A stretch of DNA of 64,000 bases from Antrodiella citrinella (GCA_004802725.1 SGPM01000144.1:1-64000), one strand, 5' to 3'. Positions 12,041 through 23,875 are shown, counted from the stretch's first letter. The notes: a model not told the origin generated them from the sequence alone. Translations and numbers: made by a program.

Positions 12041-13020
12041 GGTCGTCGCGCGCACACAAAACCCACATCACTTTCCTGATGCTTATACACGCATTTTACG
12101 ATTTCACTGGTTCCTTGGATAGACCCTTCCTCTTGGTCTGTAATGATGATGGAACCTTGCGAACAAACTCTAGTATCCCATTGTTGTCTCATGTCACTCG
12201 TCTCTTTTCCTCTCTTATTCTTCTCCCTGCATCCTCTCTTCTCACATTGTACAAGTCATCATCCCCGCATTAAACTCTCGTCCCTAGTTGAAATCTCGTT
12301 CTGTATACATGTGTAATGCTACTCAGTAATGAAGTTTCTTCTGTTCTCTGCAAGTTCTCTCACATTGTTCGTCCTTGCGGGACCGGCAGGGACCGGGAGC
12401 CGGATCCCGGTGTGATCGATCATGCGCCCCGATAACGCGCTAAGTGCCAAGTACACCTGTACCTGCGACGTCGACGGTCGATGCAGGTCGATGCGCCACT
12501 CTCGAACTTGAAACGCACTATTTCGTGATATAATACCTCGGAAAACGAGTTGCGAAGTAACCACGATCATAAAGCTATCAAAACTCGAGGTCAGAATCAA
12601 GAAATCAAGCAGTGTGATCGCTTGCTTGTCATTTCCGGGTCGGGGGTGATGGTGTGTGCGTGCACTGTCAAGACCGACGAGCTTGGGATCAGGAGTGTCA
12701 TGAGTGTCTGAGTGGACGTCTCAGTCTGCGGTGACAACTAAGCCAGAGGACTTGACGACGGGACAGTGGGTGTGATTCAGATCGTACGCCACTCTGTTAG
12801 TCTCCTTGGGTGACCTCGGTGCGGAAGACAATCGTTCCGTACTAAAGCTACTCTGCCACGAGGCTTCTCTTGTAGGGTAGGCATGCCAGTGGTGTATCTC
12901 GACCCTCGAATCTGTCATGACGATGATGCGTAAAGATCTTGCAATCCCGAATCAACGGTCGACCATAGTACATGAGAGATCTACGTTCCCCCCCTTTCCA
13001 CCTCGTGCCCAGTTTTGTTT
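12041..13020. other. Intergenic spacer between convergent genes
   Basis: Convergent 3' regions of the gene at 11438-12040 and the secreted-protein gene at 13021-13669. No exon or repeat could be supported. Confidence 0.5.
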
Positions 13021-13500
13021 TTACGTGCTGTCGACGCAATTGTTGACCTGCGGACAGTTCGTCTGCCCCGTCGCGTTGAACAGCCCTCCATCCTGAAACG
13101 CAAAACATACGCGTCAGTACCCTATGAGTCCCAGTGGAAAGCCAAAAACGCACCTCGCTGAACGTACACGCGCCACCCGCATACGCACACTGGATCCCCT
13201 CGCTCTCCATCGTGATCAGTTTGCCCGGCGCCCCGGTAAGGTCCACTGGGCAGTCGCACGTGTCCTCGCACGTCACGAACTCGGGACAGTTTTGTTGGGC
13301 GGTGTTCTCCAGTTGGCCGTTCTAAGTGAGCACGGCGATGTGAGCATAAGTCGATGAGGTCGACGGATAAGTGAACAGATGAACGGAAGTAACGACGGAA
13401 AAGAAGAGAAGAAGAGGTAAGAAGGAGAGTAGAAAGGTTGGAGTAGGACGACGTACGACAGAGTCCCAATCACACGCGCCGGCCGGGTACGCGCACGTGA
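13020..13500 (-). repeat. Intragenic tandem duplication of a Cys-rich unit with its intron
   Basis: Copy 1 begins CAYPAGACDW at the end of exon 1 and continues across the intron with NGQLENTAQQNCPEF in exon 2. Copy 2 begins CAYAGGACTF at the end of exon 2 and continues across the next intron with DGGLFNATGQTNCPQ in exon 3. Intron position and phase (0) match in both copies, so exon and intron were probably duplicated together. Confidence 0.7.
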
Positions 13501-13669
13501 AGAACGCGAACGTGTTGATCAAGACACCCGTTTCGCCAAAGTTGTCCGTCGGGCAGCACTGGTCCTGGATCCTTTTCTGCGCGCCCACGTCCACGACGCG
13601 TGCCACGGAGAAGGAGAAGATGAGCGGGAGCGCGAGGGCTCCTACGAACGCTGCCGTGGGGACGAGCAT
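13021..13669 (-). CDS. Small cysteine-rich secreted protein with internal repeat
   Basis: Three exons on the minus strand: 13669-13457, 13321-13154, 13092-13021 (150 aa, all introns phase 0). Residues 1-22 form a signal peptide (MLVPTAAFVGALALPLIF). The mature part has about 14 Cys and two copies of the pattern CAY-x-x-GAC, 6-8 residues, G-x-L/F-x-N-x-x-x-Q-x-NCP, then C about 5 residues on (residues about 59-88 and 116-146). The spacer intron falls at the same place inside each copy. No enzyme motif is visible; small secreted Cys-rich proteins in basidiomycetes are often expressed during host or substrate contact, but a role here is not shown by sequence. A TATA box lies about 105 bp upstream. 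Confidence 0.78.
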
Positions 13670-13772
13670 TCTGAACCTTGTGGGTGCAGATGACGTTGAA
13701 GTTGCTGTTCAAGTGGTTTTGCTGAGTGAGTGAGACCCGCAAGGAAACGTCCTAGGGACGAGGTGCTAGTCT

Positions 13773-13778
13773 TTTATA
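13773..13778 (-). promoter_or_regulatory. TATA box of the secreted-protein gene
   Basis: Reading on the minus strand the sequence is GGGCTATAAAAGACTAGC, about 105 bp before the ATG at 13669. The position and sequence fit a core promoter. Confidence 0.55.
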
Positions 13779-14756
13779 GCCCTACGGATCCGCAGAGAAC
13801 GCAGTGTGCGAATGGCAGCATCTGTCTGAATAAGACTCGTCAGCTTTAAGAACTTCAGAACTGGCATTGACAGCACTTAAAGACAGCTTCAACTGGATCC
13901 GTCTCGCGGGTGAGACGGTGTTATGCGTTGCAAGATTGGCTGGAAGCCATGTACGCTCACAGTTCCACCAGGCGGACGAACCTGTTACGTGATGAACGAT
14001 GAACGCCTGACACGACGGGTGTGTGGGCCTGGCGACAAATGAGAACGAGGGAGCAGAGTGGCGTAGACCGAGAATGTGAACGAGCCAGCTTATTTTGAAC
14101 ACATTCCCGCCGCGGCAGGTATGAACAACACAGCTAACGAATGTTCTCGACCCTATAACTGCACAAAACATGAGAAGATCTGCCTCAGTATGACCAGTAG
14201 ACCCGCACCTCGCGATAATCAAACAGCAGAACGACGTCGCGATGGTTTCCGCGCACACAGAACGGCGTAGAACGACACCAGCGAGGCGACAAACGAAACC
14301 ATGTGAAGATCTCGAGCACAATGCTGATGGAATGGTTAACAGTTCGCGTCTAGACACATGTATACGTCTGCTTCTTGATACTAGGATGCCAGATGGCAGA
14401 GTGGGATTGGTGAGAAGGTCGGCTCGGACGACATCAACGTTCAAGTGTGTGTAGGGCCGAAGGTGAAGCCTCTCGTATCTTGACCTTTGCAAGGTAGCAT
14501 CTAATGATACATTGAATCTATTTGTTCCTGACCAGCGACTATGTGAGTACTGATGCTCGAATACAACTTGAATACTTCCGGTCGACCACGTCCCCTCATG
14601 ACAGTTGTGAGAATGTCAAAAACAATAGTCACAGAGCACAATACCAAGACAAACGAACCTTGCAACGATCAATTCATGCTAGAACATACACCTTCCATAC
14701 GGTGCGAATGCGGAACCAACCCCACCACCACCTCCAACTCCGAGTGTAAAGAGAAT

Positions 14757-15463
14757 TTACATGGGCAAGACCGGCATCCGATTTGGAAAGTTTGTAGCGC
14801 TCCGCTTGCTCCGAACTCGATATTTCTGTTCGACGACGATCAGCGAGGCAAGAATGGCATCCTGTATCGGCTCCGCTTCAGCTTGGAGTGATAGTGAAGC
14901 AGATTCAACGCCAGGGACGGAGGCCCGGAACCATGCGACGGGCAGGAAAGGCATATCCTCAATGTACAACTATAGGTCCTGTCAAGGTCTGGATCGTATA
15001 CAGAAAGTACAGAGACGAACCGCAATCTCCCTCAGATTCGTCGGCTTCCAAATGTACTGTGTTGCTTCATCCCGATTCTGAGCTCTAGACGCAGTAAGAT
15101 CAGCACCTGTCGGATGCCGAGATGGATAGTAAACACGCACCTCGGGTCCTTGAAGCTCCGTTTCTTCAACCAATCCTTCATCTTTATCACCGGAAACCCC
15201 TCAAACGTGACTTTGTCCGGCAACAGTTCATTCCTGTCGATCCGCACGGCCTGCACAACGGCCTGCTCGCTCCCAGGAATCATCCTGTTCACCACCGTCC
15301 GACTCGAGGTGGCATTGGTCTTTATGACGTAGACGACGTGTTCGGACCCGCGAATGCGGAGAGTGGTGTTGAGGAGACTGTCGCGACTAAAGGTGAGGAC
15401 GGTTCGGGCATGGCGGTCGGGTAGCGGCGCGTCGACGTCGACGAGGGTGAGCTGGGTGTCCAT
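14757..15463 (-). CDS. DUF6593-like protein, copy A
   Basis: Three exons on the minus strand: 15463-15141, 15084-15021, 14969-14757 (199 aa). I chose the ATG at 15463 (MDTQLTLVD) because copy C at 53.9 kb begins MDSQLTLVD; an in-frame ATG 36 nt upstream also exists. Features shared with copies B and C are the opening LTFSRDSLLNT, IDRNELLPDKVTFEG near residue 78, W-K-P/K about residue 120 (YIWKPT), AWF near 140 and a C-terminal helix ending ASLIVVEQKYRVR. This layout agrees with the basidiomycete DUF6593 family (tubby C-terminal-like beta barrel), whose function is unknown. The downstream neighbour, copy B, has the same orientation, consistent with tandem duplication. The second donor is GTTCGT, less usual. 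Confidence 0.7.
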
Positions 15464-15950
15464 GGTGGGCGCGACGAAGAAGAGTGCGCCCAGTGCCAAG
15501 CCCTAGTGTAGTTATTATAGCAGACAATTTTGCTACTTACCACGAGTGCTCAGGTGACCCATGGTCCGCAGCAACAGGACGAATGCCTGAGAGTCAGTGT
15601 CGATAATCGCCTAAAGTGGACGACTCAGGATCAGGACACGGCGAGGTATATGTTATTCGGCAATTCCCGTCATAAACTCAACGCAGAAGCGTAGGAAAGA
15701 CGACAAACGCCTATAGTACTGGCTGTAGCTCGTATGTGTACAGAATTCATGATTAGAACGCTCACTACACTGTAGGGTTACGAGAGGAAAACCATAAAAC
15801 TATGCCCAAGGTAAAGAGACGTCCTGGAAATGTTGGCAGAATCCTGCGGCTTGTAGGGGTGTCAACTGCTTGTGATGATCCTGAATCTCAGTCAGTACAT
15901 GTCAGCGTAAGGAAGCCAGTTTGACTCACTGAGAAAAATAATGTCCAGAC

Positions 15951-16688
15951 TCAATAACTATGCGATGGTCTCCGCATTGCGTCTGCAACCATGGTGACGC
16001 CATAGGCCTTCGCCCGCAACCTGATCTTGTGCTCAAGGATAACACAAGCAACAAGAACAGATTCTCGGACTTCATCCGCATCTTTCGTAATGAATAGAGT
16101 CGCAGGGTGGTAGACATCGTGCTTGTCCACGGTCTGATACCGTGATCGACAGAACCAAGCGAGAGGTGTAGCAGGTTCGTCTCGCGCGACCATCTGTGAA
16201 GAATATACCTCAGTAAGAAGGCCCCACACATAACCCTGAATGCGCGTACACGCAGTTGATCGACGAGGTTCTTCTTCCAGACATAATCTACGCCACCAAC
16301 ATGCATCTTTGCAGGACTGAGAGACGCGAACCTCAGCAACGTCAATACAAAATCGACGTCCGAGGACTTACAATTCGGACAATGTGGGTGTCCTCAACCA
16401 CTGCGACAGACGGATGGTGGCACCATCCAGGGTGATCTTGTCAGGGAAGACGTTTCCCCTGTCAATCGTCGCCACCAGGGTACGTTCCGACTGGTATTCG
16501 ACGCGGTACACGCTGGTCCTCGTGTTGTCTCGGTTGGATTCGACGACGTACGAAAGGTAACGCTTGCCGCGCACAGAGATCTTGGTGTTCGTCATGTTGT
16601 CGGAGGAGAATTCGAGGACTGTAAGATCGTCTTGATATTGGTGTGCGAGGAGGGTGGGATCGACGAGGGTTTCTTGGGAGTAGTTCAT
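15951..16688 (-). CDS. DUF6593-like protein, copy B
   Basis: Three exons on the minus strand: 16688-16372, 16331-16250, 16208-15951 (218 aa). It starts MNYSQETLVDPTLL and carries VLEFSSDNMTNTKI, FPDKITLDG, DYVWKKNL and LAWF at positions equivalent to copies A and C, plus a C-terminal helix VRESVLVACVILEHKIRLR. The two introns interrupt the domain at equivalent places in all three copies, but sequence identity with copy A is low, so this duplication is older than the A/C split. No signal peptide or membrane segment is visible. Function unknown. Confidence 0.66.
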
Positions 16689-17710
16689 CTTGTTGATAGG
16701 TGGGGCTGTCGATGGTAAGGTGGGTACTAGGTTGGTACTGCTGGTGGTGAGGTTGGTGGTGAATTATCCGCCGCGATCCACATCCTCTTTATAGTCCAAG
16801 CAAGTCCAGGTTTTGGTGTCCTGCACCCGTTGTATGGGCACGTCCATCGGTACCGCGCTCAGATTGCAATCCTGAAAGAAGAGCGTCGGTTCAGTCGATA
16901 TGGACACGGGCAAACACATATCAGTCCAACTTGAAGGGACGTTCATGAATACACGCCTACTGCTTTCCGACATTTTGCCGATACACACCTTCGTAAGCTC
17001 CCCACGGTGCTATAGTGGTAAACGTAATTGGTCAGCGGTCAGCTCTCGCGGTTTGATGAGACGGTACCGAAACATAACAAGCCTTGTATGGACGGTGCAC
17101 CAACTAATTGGTTATCAGTATTGTATCGGTAGCGAAACGAGACTGTGACTCTGACAGCGGGACCGACGTTTTATAGCGATGCCAGACGCATGCGAACGCG
17201 CACAATCAACTACGTCAACCTCATAGTAAAGGTCATGGGGCGTCGTGCTATGGCGGCCACCGTAGGGCACCGCGCCTCCACTCAGGCTACTCTACGCTTG
17301 CACATAGAAGCCCTGTAGCCTACAGAAATGGTATATCGGAATGCAATATGTAACAGATTTTAGACGACGGGATCTTGGAGCAAAGACGTACCCTGCTTGC
17401 AGCGTATCAGCGGGGAAATCCAGCCAGAAGAACGTTGAATAGGATGCTCTCTACTGGTCGCTCGAAATTAATGTGAAGGGCAAGACCGAAGACACGTGCA
17501 TTGACATTGAAACCGAAAGACCTTTATCCCGTTTTTGCCCAACCTCTCCGTCTCGTACAAAGAGACCGTAGAGTGCGTAGTACGGCTTTACGTTGTTATA
17601 GCCCGCTTATAGCCCCAATTTCGACTCGAAACGGGGTGCTCGCTTTGACAAGAAATGTTATCTCGCATGCATCGTACCGACTTACAAAAATAGACGGACC
17701 TTATGAACGC
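16689..17710. other. Intergenic region
   Basis: Lies between the start of DUF6593 copy B and the 3' end of the SWIM gene. The minus-strand frame at 16764-16988 and others are short and show no domain. Confidence 0.45.
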
Positions 17711-18161
17711 TCACGAGCATTGTCTGATAGCGACATCGGCCAGGTCGTTCTTCTTCACATTTCGCTCAACACAAGCGGAAATTCTGAGAGATATAGCAGC
17801 GGCAAGAACATGTTTACACTACACGAATCTATAAGTTCCAGGGAAAAGGCCTGACGTGTTGGTCCACTCACCATGAGTTCTGAACCAGACAACAAGACAG
17901 AATACGCGTAGGCTGGACAAGTGCAAAACGCTGGAGACGCGTCTTGCATTTCGGCCGACGCAGATGCACCCGGGAAGACGGTATATGTAGCCGTCGAGCC
18001 TAAGACTTGAAAGTGCGAGTATCCCCACGCAGTAGAGATTCTTATCACTAGCAGGAGGCAAATGGATCGATAAGGTGGTACTAGCAGGTCCGAAAGTCCC
18101 ATTGTACTCACCGTTTTCACGGTCGACTAGGTCCAGCGCGGCCAATACGAGGGTNTCNGAG
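17711..18161 (-). CDS. SWIM zinc-finger protein, 5' part lost in the N gap
   Basis: Minus-strand exons visible: up to 18112 (entering from the gap), 18047-17872, 18-nt-consensus intron, then 17818-17711 ending in a stop. The last two exons join to give CTCPAYAYSVLLSG, then ELM, then CKHVLAAA: a C-x-C-(15)-C-x-H SWIM zinc-binding motif split by an intron between M and C. Upstream, ISTAWGYSHFQVLGSTATYT forms the strands that precede the motif. Short fungal proteins of this kind resemble Sws1/SWS1, which pairs with Rad51 paralogues in homologous recombination; that role is inference from the motif and size. The N-terminus cannot be read because 280 bases are N. Confidence 0.75.
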
Positions 18162-18441
18162 NNNNNNNNNNNNNNNNNNNNNNNNNNNNNNNNNNNNNNN
18201 NNNNNNNNNNNNNNNNNNNNNNNNNNNNNNNNNNNNNNNNNNNNNNNNNNNNNNNNNNNNNNNNNNNNNNNNNNNNNNNNNNNNNNNNNNNNNNNNNNNN
18301 NNNNNNNNNNNNNNNNNNNNNNNNNNNNNNNNNNNNNNNNNNNNNNNNNNNNNNNNNNNNNNNNNNNNNNNNNNNNNNNNNNNNNNNNNNNNNNNNNNNN
18401 NNNNNNNNNNNNNNNNNNNNNNNNNNNNNNNNNNNNNNNNN
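18162..18441. other. Assembly gap (N run)
   Basis: 280 consecutive undetermined bases, with isolated N before it (18155, 18158) and many up to about 20.12 kb. The gap removes the 5' end of the SWIM gene. Ambiguous bases also fall inside the monooxygenase coding sequence. Confidence 0.99.
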
Positions 18442-19425
18442 TCANNNNAAANGTNNANNNCTTCGNNAGTCANGTCGNCNCNGACGCTTTGCCCCAGGAC
18501 AGGGTCAGATTACGCAATCATTGATAACGGACGCCNTCGGCACTGTGACGGCATCTCACTCAGGCGCCACTTCGAAGAACTGCAAGTTGCCAGTGTGTTT
18601 CACGAATCCGAAACATTCAAATTCAATTAGGTCAAATCAAGCAGACAGCTGTGGCGTGTCTAACGTGCATCTGACTATAAANATGGCAGATGTAGTTACA
18701 CTTGCGCTACATANAATATGAANACCTCGAGGTGCGAGTTGGTTCTATTCNATTTTACCATTAGCCTGCCGGGGCCAGCTGCAGTGAGTGTGCCATAGAC
18801 AGTGGATGTTCACCGACTGAAATTGTAGCTTTTGTACGAGCAGGATACCACAGATTCATAGCAACCGATGTTGCTAACGNTGTCAATATATCCGAAGATC
18901 GAATGTAAGTTGTGTTCCCGACTCGGATCAAGGAGTTACCGTGACTTTCCACTGAACNACTAACATGAAGTATGTAGTGGCGTCGGATACTGCAGAAAGC
19001 AACTCTGTTGTTATCCGGATACTCCAATGATGCCACTCCCACCCATCGCAACAGCAAGATTACGTGCTCAAGTTATGGNTTCTAAGAATGTGCGTTCGGA
19101 CTACTTGAATCGAGCAATACTATTGCCTGATTTCACGAGCAGCTGTCAAATTTGTTGCCTCTCCGACTCAGAATGTGAGTCCGGCNNTGAATTTGGATGA
19201 ANATCTACTACATTCACTCTTCTACTACCGCAACGTGTTTCCATGGCCCTGAAGAATACTCGCCGCAGTCTCCGAGTCTCCACACTCTGATATGCCAAGC
19301 ATCAATNTGTTGACAGAATGCATGGNGGATTCGAGGGCATTCATGTATAAGAACGCCCCCGAACGAAAAGGATACCTATTACATAGAACCGTCACTCTGT
19401 GTCCTACCACTGATTGCTCCTCGTC
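18442..19425. other. Low-quality stretch without a supportable gene
   Basis: Many single N bases. No domain or exon set could be seen; the 3' end includes the promoter of the monooxygenase gene. Confidence 0.4.
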
Positions 19426-21868
19426 ATGCCTTCCGCCACGAAAAAATCTGCAATGTCGANTCTGCCAAGGGTCATCATTATCGGTGGAGGGTGAGTCGTG
19501 TCGCTGATCTATCGTAAGTTCAGTATCTGATTTCAATGCTTCCGTCGTTCAGCCTAGGAGGAATTATGACTGCGATGTCTCTCAAGAAGAAGCTGCAGTT
19601 CACCAACTTTACGGTGAGCTTATCATGTGTGCACGCGCGATTCATATGCTGAACGGCGAAAATGATTCCATGCATAGATTTACGAACAATCAGATGACCT
19701 CGGAGGTACTTGGAATGTAAGTGCAAAATGTAGTTCCTTGTTTTTGTCTACCAGCACTCAATCTGCCTCTCTCAATGACCTAGTGGAACACATACCCGGT
19801 GAGGCATCTGCATGGGAGATGTATTGTNTGGGAGCTCACGCTGAAATGGACAGGGCTGCGCATCAGACATAAACACACACTGGTANAGTCTCTCGACAGA
19901 TCTGAACCCAGACTGGGACCAAACGCACGTATTCCAACCCGAGCTCAAAGCNTACTGGAAAGGGCTCGCGGAGAAGTACGACATCGTCGGCAATGTGCGT
20001 CTCCACACCAAAGTCGTCGGTGCTACGTGGGACAATCGGCGTCAGTTGTACTGCGTTCAGCTGCACGATGTGCAAAGCGGGAGGAAGTGGACAGAGGAAG
20101 CGCAAGCTATCGTTTCTGCGACNGGCGTAGTTGATGTGCCGTACTACCCTGAAGAGCTCAAGGGTATCTATGAGTCATTCAAAGGTGAACACTTCCATTC
20201 CGCCCGATGGAATCACAGCGTCGACCTTCAGAACAAGCGAGTCGCTGTCATAGGAAATGGATGTTCAGCGTGAGTTGTCTGGGCACGCGTTATCGTACTG
20301 TCAACGGCTTACCATTTTTCAGGTCGCAATTTGTTCCAATGATTGCTGCAGATCCGACAACCCAAGTTGTTAGCTTCTGTAGAACCCCGAACTGGATTCT
20401 TCCTGCAGTAAGTTGCAAAAAAAATGCGTATCGAGATCCCTCGAGATTGACATGCTCACCAATACTTAGTGGAAAAAACCGATCTCGCCCTTTCGACGCA
20501 TGCTCTTCAAATATACACCTTTCCTGATGCGCTTATACCGCTGGAGCATAGTCCTTGAAGTAAGTATTTTCGAACAATGTGAGGATCATATGCTTACTGC
20601 GCTCTTACCCAGCACGAAACAATGTATTTTTCGATTATAGGCGGTGCTAGTCTCAAGAACAAGAAACGAGATGAATTCGCGCAGGTGATCATCGCGGTTC
20701 TGAGACGATGACCTGAGACAAAACTGACGGGTGTTCAGGTCCTTAATAAGTACAGACAAGATAACGCTCCGAAGGAGTACCATGACCGACTGAAACCCAA
20801 CTACGGTGCGTTTAAGAATTCGCGAGTCTCAGTGTCACACTCTACTCACTGGCAGCACATTGTCGTCTAGAATTCGGATGCAAGCGTTTCGTCATCGACA
20901 GCGGTTATTACGAGGCTTTGCATCTCCCGAACAACGATCTCAACTTTGACGGAATCAAAGAAGTCACAGAAAAGGGAGTACTTACCAAGAAAGGCGAGCA
21001 TTTTGAATTCGACGTCATCATATCGGCAACTGGCTTCGTCGTGGTGCGTTCTTGTAGACTCGCTCTGCTGTAGATGTACTGATTTTCTGTAGGATCAGTA
21101 CCCTATTCCTATTCGTGGATCCGACGGGATTACTATCCAGCAATACTATCGTGAACACGATGGACCGACAGCGTACCGAGGAACCACAATTCCGGGATTC
21201 CCCAACTTCTTTACGGTGCACGGTAAGGATATTCACGATATTAAAGACGAGGTTATGACGCAATGTTTGACAGGTCCGAACACGGCGACGGGTCACGGTT
21301 CAGTGATATTCTCAGGAGAGGTACAGGTTTGTGATCCTTCTAGTTTTCAAACCGATGCTACTCACCATGCGTATGTTCGTAGGTGACATACATCGTACAG
21401 GTGCTCGAGCCTGTGCTCAAAGGGCTCGCATCGTCCTTTGAAGTCACCCATGAAGCTACCGACGCATGGAACGAGCGTATTCAAAAGAAACTCGAGACTT
21501 CCGTGTGGTCTAGCTGTCAATCGTGGTACCGCGTAGGTCATACCGGCAAGAACTCCGCACTGTGGCCAGGTCCTCTGATCGAACAATGGTGGCTGTTGTG
21601 GACACCGGAATGGAATCACTACCACGCTGAGGGCGCAGCCAAGTGGAAGGCGAGACAGATGTGGAGACGGGTATGGAAGACGGCCGGGTTTGCAGGCGTC
21701 GTGGCAGCTTTTGTCTGGGGATATCTTTATCCACAAGACGTTTTGCGCGTTGTGACTCAATGCAAAGATCTGGTAAGCATGTTGACAATAATTTTGTGAA
21801 CCACATACTACCTTGACTTACGATCACAGTTACAGACCCTCAGTGTGTTCCACTGCCAGCAGGAATAG
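19426..21868 (+). CDS. FAD-dependent Baeyer-Villiger-type monooxygenase
   Basis: Fourteen exons thread in frame: 19426-19490, 19553-19613, 19678-19716, 19784-19798, 19854-20269, 20323-20407, 20470-20559, 20613-20684, 20739-20805, 20871-21043, 21093-21222, 21274-21320, 21383-21772, 21830-21868 (562 aa). The first Rossmann motif is IIIGGGLGG near residue 20, followed by DLGGTWNWNTYPG; a second NADPH-binding motif VIGNGCSA lies near residue 195. Just before it, [12 protein letters not shown] fits the BVMO fingerprint F-x-G-x-x-x-H-x-x-x-W-(P/D), with Asn at the last place. ISATGF and the conserved FPNFF region follow. Such enzymes insert oxygen next to ketones or oxidise heteroatoms, using NADPH and FAD. 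A hydrophobic segment near the C-terminus ([15 protein letters not shown]) may anchor it to a membrane. Ambiguous bases affect a few codons only. Confidence 0.88.
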
Positions 21869-22531
21869 GGTCGGGGCAACGAGGAGCAACTTTGATTCAC
21901 ACCGAGTACATGCTACTGCTTCACATAGAATCCTGCTTGAGAATTTAAAGATATCTTTACGACGTCCCACGAAGCCTAAGCACATCGCGTACGTTATGTG
22001 TTACAAGCTTAAGATGGAAGGGTACCGACGGAAATTTTCTCGCGTCTGCCTCTTCAATCATCCACTATCATACACACTTTCAAACTTGAGCTCGCAGCAC
22101 GAAGGGAATTCCAGTGCAGCGCAAATCGATTCCTGACCGGCTGAGGGGATCTTGTAATACCTCTGTTGCTGTCCTTCCGGCTATTGATCACGAACTACTG
22201 TCCTGAACAGCATCGTCCTCAACGCAGGCAACTGGCGCACATGCTGGCCGACGAGCCGCCACCGATTCGTATCTTGCGCGAGCGACGTGAAACCACTGAC
22301 CGGCTCAGGAACGGCGTATTGCCTAACATCCACCGTAAGACGAGAGGTAGGGGGGCGAGGATGCGGAATGCGTTGTAGGTATGTCGTGCGCCATTTGATG
22401 GAACTACGAAGCGTATGGACTCAAGTTTCTTGTGCTTGCGAAGGTCATGAACTCCTGCAGGATCTCTCAGGTGCTTGAGTGCAGGATTACCGTTCCCTTA
22501 AGACGCAAGACACCATTGATAAATAAGGATA
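21869..22531. other. Intergenic region between convergent genes
   Basis: 3' regions of the monooxygenase (+) and the F-box-like gene (-). No exon supported. Confidence 0.45.
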
Positions 22532-23407
22532 TCAAATATGAGCATGGCACTGGAACATTCTCTCACCGTTTGTTCGGATAGTCAAACTTTTCAAACTTGA
22601 ATACAGACTTCCGTACAGTCCGTATCCAATATCTAATTCCTCCACGTTCCCCACATCGATTGCCGCAAAGACACCGGCGACCAGCTCAACGAGCCGCGAG
22701 TGACGGTCTGGCTCCGTAGAATATCCGAATAGGCGGAGCAACTGACCGAAGTTCTCGATCCGTATGTGGGTCGGGTACCCACACTTGGACTGTCAGCTCG
22801 GATCAGTGTTGTGAGATCCAGTTCCGATATCGAGTCAAAGAGTCTGACAACGTCCAGAATGGGGCGCCAGGGGGTGAACTCGACTGTGCATCCTGCCAGA
22901 TTGAGTTTGTTCAGTCTCTTCAACACCGGCGAGGGAAGCGGTGTATGAAATGATTCCTCCGCAAGGATAATCTGCGCTGTTATGCTCTTGAGATGCGAGA
23001 ACTGGTGTAGTGCAGTGATGAATGTCGATCCATTGACTGAAAGCTCCAGATACGGAATTTCAGGGGCAAAACCATCCTAGATTCAAATATTCAAAGGCTG
23101 CACGGATAGGCATATAAAAGGCCAAGATGTCGCGACGGTGGGCAAAGGTTGGTTGTTCAACTTGTTGACGTTCTTTGCCGGTAGTAGGTTATTCACGTGT
23201 TGTAGAGACGCGCAGAGTTCGGAACAAGTGACGACGGGAAATGATGAAGCAAGACTGAGATACGAGGGAAAAGCTGGATAGCAGAGCAACGCCTTTAGAG
23301 CTGTAGTAGATGATATGATCTATCAGGTATGGTGGAATCTCGTCCGTCAGAACTTCTGTGACGCATTTGTGAGCAGAAACGCAAATACTATACCATCGGT
23401 GATTCAA
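22532..23407 (-). pseudogene. F-box-like gene, probably degraded
   Basis: On the minus strand, 23407 downwards reads IPPYLIDHIIYYSS, then SSFSLVSQSCFIISRRHLFR, the usual shape of a fungal F-box (L-P-x-x-L/I, then C/S-LVS-x-S-W-x-x-x-SR-x-x-LF). After a region with weak splice sites, 23080-22760 continues as leucine-rich strands (IPYLELSVNG, LKRLNKLNLAGC, SISELDLTT). At about 22760 the frame is broken: IRIENFGQLLRLFGY and the remaining leucine-rich part up to the stop at 22532 are in another frame with no usable intron between. A sequencing error is possible. F-box proteins select substrates for SCF ubiquitin ligases; this copy may be inactive. Confidence 0.5.
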
Positions 23408-23875
23408 ATACCTTTATCTTGCTGAGATACCGAGAAAGACATTGTCGAAGACGTGCAAGTAGGCACAGAGTGGGCGGACTCGTAGGAGCTCGTAGGTCGT
23501 TGCATGAAAGAATAGATTTTAATTTAAAAATCGTATGGTGTTAATTACGTAATTCAAATTCCTTATCGCGCAAAAAACATAAACTGTATCGCCACTTGCT
23601 CACCGCCAAAATGGCTCGCAGAATTTCTTTCGTGTCTCAGAGGACGTCCAGTCCACCGACGACATTCATCAGCTCCTCGGAGCGTTCATCGTTGTTTCTG
23701 GTGGACACAAAAGTACGCACACATCGCATCGCACCCTCTTTCCTTTGTTCGCGACCTAATTCCGATCCGTTGCCTTTGTCAGACGCTTGAACTTCTCGAG
23801 TCAGCCGTAACTCCCCAAGCAAGGGATGATTAGAGCGTCCAACTCAGAGCACATTCGCTCTTCTCATATAACGAA
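23408..23875. other. Divergent promoter region
   Basis: Lies between the F-box-like start (-) and the MFS start (+). AT-rich around 23520-23580. No exon supported. Confidence 0.4.
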
